Assembly (NCBI RefSeq): GCF_019320115.1
Contig: NC_089581.1
Location: 93,742,802-93,806,801, forward strand
Length of the DNA: 64,000 nucleotides
Source: Miscanthus floridulus
Lineage: Eukaryota; Streptophyta; Magnoliopsida; Poales; Poaceae
Direction: 5' to 3'
The position numbers and the translations under genes are program-made. This document shows, piece after piece, positions 59,966 to 64,000 of this stretch (its first letter is position 1; the number at the start of each line of letters is the position of its first letter). The notes below the pieces were generated by a model. That model was not told the DNA's origin and did no database searches. It was given only the letters and a program-made list of their open reading frames with translations.

Positions 59966-60217
59966 ATGGGGCGATGTCTCTATGCTAGGGACACTAGAGG
60001 AGAAACCTCTGCGTGTGTTGTTCTCATGTTAGCCCTGCTAGCGACGTTTGTAGAGAACCCTATGTGCGCAGAGAAGTGTTCCCTTTGGGTGGAACTGCCT
60101 GGGGAGACAATAGAGCTTGAGTCCTGTGTGTGCGTGGCTATGGATAGCAAGGGAGGAGACCGGGCTAGCCTGGTTCCAAAGCGAGCTAGTGATGCATACT
60201 ATGAGTACCAAGTATGA
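59966..60217 (+). CDS. Small leader ORF in the EPRV intergenic region
   Basis: 83 codons (MGRCLYARDTRGETSACVVL), with a hydrophobic segment at about residues 17-29 (ACVVLMLALLATF) and a Cys-containing acidic tail. The same ATG and first 39 codons are present in copy 1 (11733-11855), where the codon after CSL is TAG instead of TGG. It sits between the poly(A) signal and the primer site, in what would be the pregenomic RNA leader, a place where caulimovirids carry short ORFs that affect ribosome movement. Whether it encodes a used peptide is unknown. Confidence 0.35.
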   Translation: MGRCLYARDTRGETSACVVLMLALLATFVENPMCAEKCSLWVELPGETIELESCVCVAMDSKGGDRASLVPKRASDAYYEYQV

Positions 60218-60429
60218 CTGTCACAAGCATAGTCGCACGATCGGCCGAACTGTTGGTCTCGCCAGCCTGCAAAAGATCCTCAGAAATATTTATCCGCATA
60301 AGCACATTCACTAAGCACTCTCATAACTAATCATGAAAGCGACATCACGCCATATTTGTAGAGGCCCCGTGCCTTGAATATTACAGTGGTTGAGCAACTC
60401 CCGGGTGAGTGCTCTGCACTATTCACATC

Positions 60430-60500
60430 ACGAATTTGAATAGTAACCACGAATTTGAATAGTGAACGCCAAATTTGAATAGTGCTATGAATAGTAACTC
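60430..60500 (+). repeat. Short tandem-like GAATTTGAATAGT repeats upstream of the primer site
   Basis: About four imperfect copies of a unit of 17-20 bp (ACGAATTTGAATAGTAACC type) lie just upstream of the primer site. The related tract in copy 1 is at about 12200-12260. Role unknown; possible RNA structure or recombination-prone element in the leader. Confidence 0.6.
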
Positions 60501-60565
60501 GAAATTTTAGAATCCAAATTTCGAATCCATTCAAGTTCTCTATGAATACAGCCCCCAGTATGCTG

Positions 60566-60581
60566 TGGTATCAGAGCCTGG
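60566..60581 (+). other. EPRV minus-strand primer site (tRNA-Met), copy 2
   Basis: TGGTATCAGAGCCTGG at 60566-60581, the initiator tRNA-Met complement, 87 bases before the unit A ATG at 60668. Confidence 0.85.
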
Positions 60582-60667
60582 TTATTAGATTTTGAATTTA
60601 AGGGATTTACTTATATTGCCAAGTTTAAACAAGTTGCCTAGTATAACCTTAGTCAAATACTTTACTT

Positions 60668-61092
60668 ATGGAAACTTTAGATAGTTATATTCAATATTAT
60701 GAGAAAAAATTAAGTAAGATTCCTAATGAATATAATACATCTATGTTATGTGAATGGTTTGCCATAAGAGAAAAAGAACTTTATTTTAGACGAGAGTTAT
60801 ATAGACTTAATAACATCAAGAAAGATAGAGAACTAAAAATAAATATTTTAAAGCACCTGTTGTGATAAAGAAACAAGAAGATGAGTTAAAAACTAAAGAG
60901 AAAGAGCCTCATAAAGTTAAAGAAATTGTGCAGATAAATAATAGTGAATAGATTACAAATGAAGAAGAGCAATGGGAGATTAATAATGAGTTTTTATTAG
61001 AAAGTTATGAAAAAGAAGAAAATAATGCTCAGAGTTACCAAGATTTTATAGACTCTTTAGATGATGAAGAGTTATACAATCTAGATAATGCA
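60668..61092 (+). pseudogene. EPRV unit A, shared N-terminal module
   Basis: Frame from ATG 60668 (METLDSYIQYYEKKLSKIPN) to TGA at 60863, then an acidic/lysine-rich continuation in a shifted frame with a stop near 60949, including EEEQWEINNEFLLE (about 60964-61005). It matches unit B across 29232-29304 plus 51746-52030, where it lies between movement protein and capsid. Here it follows the primer site directly, so the movement domain is absent. It leads into an acidic stretch (SLDDEELYNLDN) and the Cys module, so the capsid core and zinc knuckle are absent too. Confidence 0.7.
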
Positions 61093-61500
61093 ATGGAAGG
61101 GTTAGATATAATATCTAAAAATATTAATAGTTCAATAGAAACAAAAATAGAATTAATGAATCAAGAAGACTATGAGCATGATTGGATAAAAGGAAGAGGT
61201 GATTATAATATAAAATGTGCTTTCTGCATATATTATCCTAGTCAGAAAAATAGATCCACATGCAGCATATGTTTAAAGCAAGCATGTTCCTTATGTTTAA
61301 GAACCAATAACCAAAAATGGAGATAGGAAGTAGAACTAGAATCAGAAGATAAATTATTAGCAAGCAGAGTCAGAAATCTAGAGAATAGAATAAATAGCTT
61401 AGAAGCAGAATTAGAAGAGCTAAAGAGTAAAATAGAACTCAATGAAGCTAATAAGATAGAAGAAAATTATAAAGGTCTTACCGAGTTAAAGGATCAAGCA
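61093..61500 (+). pseudogene. EPRV unit A Cys-rich module and coiled coil
   Basis: The frame at 61093-61326 contains C-AF-C then 11 residues, C-SI-C-LKQA-C-SL-C, the same CX2CX11CX2CX4CX2C module as in unit B (about 61217-61298). After an in-frame TAG (61324) the frame continues with a strong heptad pattern (RVRNLENRINSLEAELEELK, about 61366-61425), a predicted coiled coil, up to the protease. In unit B the sequence after the Cys module is unrelated. The module may bind zinc; its role is unproven. Confidence 0.7.
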
Positions 61501-62175
61501 ATGGTAAATAAAAAAAATGATAAAGCATTACAATTAAAAGAAGCCATAATAAACTTTGGTAGCAAATATATAGTTAGATTACCATTTAAAGAGATTATAG
61601 GAATAAGAGTACCTATAAAAGTAAAATTAACGTCTAATATCTCCTATAAAATATTAGCATTAGTAGACACCAGTTGTACAAAAAATATTATACATGATAA
61701 ATATTTTGTAAAATGTCCATAAATAGTTCATACAATAGATCAAGATAAAGTAGAAATGTCTACTGATATGTCTGGAATAAAAAAGGTTCATAATCAACTA
61801 GCTTATGATGTTGAAGTACAAATAAATAACATAAAATATATAATGGATGAAATTAAAATAAGAGATCTATCTATGATACATGATGATATAATATTAGGAT
61901 TAAGATTTTTACAATTCTCCTTACAAACAACCATCATACATGAGCAAGGTATAACATTTATTCCTTATCAAGACAGTATTCCATATATAACAGAAGTACG
62001 AAAGACTATAAACTCTAATCCAGAAAAGACCAATCTAGAACTCCAAAGATCTGATGAAAAGGTCCTTGATAATCATATAGATGAAGAGCTAGGTGAAAAT
62101 ATTGAAGATTTTCATATAGCAAACTCAGTGCATAGAATGTATCAGTATGCAATCATTAGCACCAAATTGGTATAG
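61501..62175 (+). pseudogene. EPRV aspartic protease remnant
   Basis: Same frame as the Cys module, stops at 61720 and 62173. The active-site region reads ALVDTSCTKNII with the Asp codon at 61666-61668; the invariant Gly of D-T-G is Ser here. A second half with DDIILGLRFLQ (about 61882-61914) matches the hydrophobic-hydrophobic-Gly flap/strand pattern of retroviral proteases. It would process the viral polyprotein. After about 62150 the coding continues in the next frame, so a frameshift separates protease and RT. Confidence 0.75.
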
Positions 62176-63019
62176 AGATATAAAATCTAAAAAGGATATA
62201 GATAAAATTGTAAGAAGATTAGAAGATATTCAGATAATTGGAGAAATACCAATGAAGCATTGGGATAAAAATGGTATAATATGTAAGATCAACCTAATAA
62301 ATCCTGACTATATAATCAAGACAAGTCATATAGAAGTAACACCTAAAGATATAGAAGAATTTAAGATGCATATCGAAGAATTACTAAAATTAGGAGCTAT
62401 AAGAGAAAGCCGAAGTCCTCATAGATCAGCTTTATTTATAGTTAGAAATTATGCTGAAATGGCTAGAGGAAAGTCAAGAATGGTTATTAATTATAAAAGA
62501 CTAAATGATAATACTATAGATGATGCTTATAATATCCCAAATAAGCAAGAATAGATAAATAGAATACAAGGAAGTAAATATTTCTCAAAATTTGATTTAA
62601 AAGCTAGGTTTTGGCAAGTAAAAATGGTAGAAGAATCAATAGAATGGACTACTTTCATATGTCCTCAAGGTCATTTTGAATGGCTAGTAATGCCCTTAGG
62701 ATTAAAAAATGCCCCTACATTATTTCAAAGAAAAATGCAAAATATTTTTAATGAAAATCAAGAATTCATATTAGTTTATATTGATGACTTATTAGTTTTC
62801 TCAAAATCCTATAAAGAGCATATAGCTCATTTGGAAACTTTCCTTAGAAAGGTAGAACAACATGTGTTAATATTGTCTAAAAGGGAAATGGAGATATGTA
62901 AGGAAAATATAATTTTTTTAGGTCATGAAATAGGAGAGGGAAAATTTTATTTACAAGATCATATTGCAAAGAAAATCTTAGAATTTCCAGATGTCATGAA
63001 TGATAAGAAAACCCTGTAG
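62147..63019 (+). pseudogene. EPRV reverse transcriptase remnant
   Basis: One frame with stops at 62552 (TAG) and 63017 (TAG). Motifs in order: ELLKLGAIRESRSPHRSALF (fingers), SRMVINYKRLND, FSKFDLKARFWQVKM, FICPQGHFEWLVMPLGLKNA and the catalytic YIDD at 62777-62788, followed by FLGHEIGEGKFYLQ. This is caulimovirid RT rather than Ty3/gypsy; no integrase follows RNase H. The catalytic aspartates are intact, but the stops truncate the product. Confidence 0.85.
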
Positions 63020-63616
63020 CAATTCTTAGGAATAGTAAATTATGCTAGAAATTATATTGAAAATTTAGCTAAGCTAGCTGGTCCATTATATGCAAAATTA
63101 AGAAAAAATGGGCAAAAACATTTTAATTCTGAAGATATAAAGTTAGTAAGAACTATTAAAGAAAAGATCAAAGATTTAAAACCCCTAGAGTTACCATTAG
63201 ATGATAATTATTTCATTATAGAGACAGATGCATCCAAGTTAGGATGGGCTATAATATTAAAGCAAAAACCACAAAAGTACTCTCCAAAGTTAGAAGAAAA
63301 AATATGCAGGTATGCTTCAGGAAAATATAAGCTAAAAGCAATAAACAATACAGATAGGGAAATTTTAGCTGTTATCAATGCAATAAATGCTTTTAGATTA
63401 TATCTAGGATTTAAAGAGTTTACAGTTAGAACAGACTGTGAAGCCATATGCAGATACTACAATAAAGTCAATAGTAAGAAAAATTCAACTAGGCGATGAG
63501 TTCTATTTGAAGATATTATTACTAGAAATAGTTATAAAGTAATATTTAAGCATATAAAAGGTAAAGATAATACATTGCCTGATATATTTTCACGATCTTC
63601 TATTTTGCAGGAATGA
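63020..63616 (+). pseudogene. EPRV RNase H remnant
   Basis: Continues the RT frame. The connection (QFLGIVNYARNYIENLAKLA) leads into RNase H with FIIETDASKLGWAI (first Asp near 63227), TDREILAVINAINAF, VRTDCEAICRYY and GKDNTLPDIFSR, so all four acidic positions look present. An in-frame TGA lies at 63496 and the natural end is TGA 63614-63616, overlapping the next ATG. It would remove the RNA strand during reverse transcription. Confidence 0.83.
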
Positions 63617-64000
63617 AGAGAGGAACAAGCCCTATTAGGGGTGAATGTTTTAGCTTTGAAATTGATAATAAGTTAAGAATTTTTCCACCAAATACTTATA
63701 AATTCAAGCCTCGAGACCATATTGTTCTAGATGATATACAAGAATGCATCCTAGACAATTTCTGGTTCTAATATAACAATAAAAGAGAAGATAAAGGTTA
63801 TATGCTAGCAATATTAAATAGTCTGGTTGAATATTTTCATATGATTAATGGGAAAATACAACCAAAAGAACCATCTAGCAATATAGAGAAAAAACCCATA
63901 TGTGTTATATATAGGGGGAAAACACCAGGAATTTATATATCATTTGAAGAAGTTATAGCTCAGTAGATAGAAAAAGAAAAAGATGGAGGAGTGTCTTGGA
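63613..64000 (+). pseudogene. EPRV viroplasmin/transactivator-like ORF, partial
   Basis: ATG at 63613-63615 overlaps the pol stop (ATGA). The frame has stops at 63769 and 63964 and runs off the window. The stretch CVIYRGKTPGIYISFEEV (63901-63954) fits the RNase H1 N-terminal/viroplasmin fold found in caulimovirus ORF VI transactivator proteins. Those proteins build inclusion bodies and promote reinitiation on polycistronic RNA. Assignment rests on this motif and on position after RNase H. The upstream 90 residues are not recognised. Confidence 0.55.

Larger units (their letters stand above)
59316..60660 (+). promoter_or_regulatory. EPRV intergenic region, copy 2 (promoter, poly(A) signal, leader)
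   Basis: Matches 11075-12375. TATAAA at 59575-59580 is followed by a CT-rich start region and AATAAA at 59801-59806, about 220 bp apart. A leader of about 750 bp follows, with a small ORF (59966), repeats of a GAATTTGAATAGT unit (about 60432-60495) and the primer site at 60566. Presence of an entire second copy between the capsid-type unit and the polymerase-type unit is the basis for calling two genomic units. Confidence 0.75.
11075..64000 (+). other. Endogenous pararetrovirus (Caulimoviridae), two head-to-tail units, interrupted by four retrotransposons
   Basis: AT-rich viral sequence lies at 11075-12499, 27940-29304, 37156-37167, 51746-52870 and 57511-64000, all on the plus strand. Clean LTR/TSD junctions show the pieces were contiguous before insertions. 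Unit B (11075-59315, about 5.7 kb without insertions) carries movement protein and capsid. Unit A (59316 to beyond the window) carries protease, RT, RNase H and a viroplasmin-like ORF. Each starts with the same intergenic region. The family assignment rests on the combination of 30K movement protein, capsid zinc knuckle, Cys-rich module, PR-RT-RH without integrase, and Met-tRNA primer site. All genes are broken by stops or frameshifts. The genus is uncertain; tungrovirus/badnavirus-, orendovirus- or florendovirus-like relatives are candidates. Confidence 0.85.

Noticed and set aside
60566..60581. tRNA-like sequence near TGGTATCAGAGCC
   Set aside because: It is an 18-nt-type primer-binding site complementary to tRNA-Met; no cloverleaf surrounds it. 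The same holds for the other primer sites.
11075..60600. Reading the two 1.3-kb repeats (11075 and 59316) as LTRs of one giant retrotransposon
   Set aside because: There are no clean TG...CA ends with a TSD, the repeats contain a caulimovirid-type TATA/poly(A)/leader layout, and the DNA between and after them encodes movement protein, viral-type capsid and an RT without integrase.

Overview
The window looks like an intergenic, heterochromatin-type stretch of a grass (Poaceae) genome, though the species cannot be named from sequence alone. The evidence is long-LTR Ty3/gypsy chromoviruses, Athila- and Tat-type gypsy remnants, a Ty1/copia element, a hAT MITE and a decayed endogenous plant pararetrovirus (Caulimoviridae). 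I see no convincing host gene, no tRNA or rRNA gene and no CRISPR array. Nearly everything except one chromovirus is broken by stops and frameshifts.

Layout. 1-317: edge sequence with one short open frame. 318-11074: Athila-type Ty3/gypsy material in a tandem LTR-internal-LTR-internal arrangement (LTRs 318-1769 and 8070-9300). The first internal region carries a 195-bp hAT MITE (2867-3061) and a truncated Tat-type element on the minus strand (about 4095-6932). 11075-64000: an endogenous pararetrovirus (EPRV) on the plus strand, split by four retrotransposon insertions. These are a minus-strand chromovirus (12500-27934, TSD TACCA), a minus-strand Ty1/copia element (29305-37155), a plus-strand, very young chromovirus (37168-51740, TSD CCTCT, LTRs about 0.2% different) and a divergent solo LTR of a related family (52871-57505).

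The most interesting content is the EPRV. When the insertions are discounted, the viral pieces read as two head-to-tail units. Each opens with the same roughly 1.3-kb intergenic region: TATA box, poly(A) signal, long leader and Met-tRNA primer site (11075-12375 and 59316-60660). The first unit, about 5.7 kb from one intergenic region to the next, encodes a coiled-coil protein, a 30K-type movement protein, a capsid with a zinc knuckle, a Cys-rich module and an unrecognised C-terminal domain, but no protease, reverse transcriptase or RNase H. The second unit lacks movement and capsid domains. It encodes a short shared N-terminal module, the same Cys-rich module, protease, RT and RNase H, followed by an ATGA-overlapping ORF with a viroplasmin-like motif, and runs off the window. 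This is the layout expected of a bipartite pararetrovirus, an organisation proposed before for some endogenous florendoviruses. Two complementary deletion derivatives of one virus are the main alternative.

The two full chromoviruses share domain order (gag-PR-RT-RH-IN-chromodomain-like tail) and LTRs of about 4.5 kb. The older one additionally carries a 407-codon coiled-coil frame upstream of gag, and its LTRs hold a dense cluster of W-box and bZIP-type motifs. The younger one is nearly intact: a single-base frameshift in RT and a substituted zinc-knuckle cysteine are its only obvious lesions.
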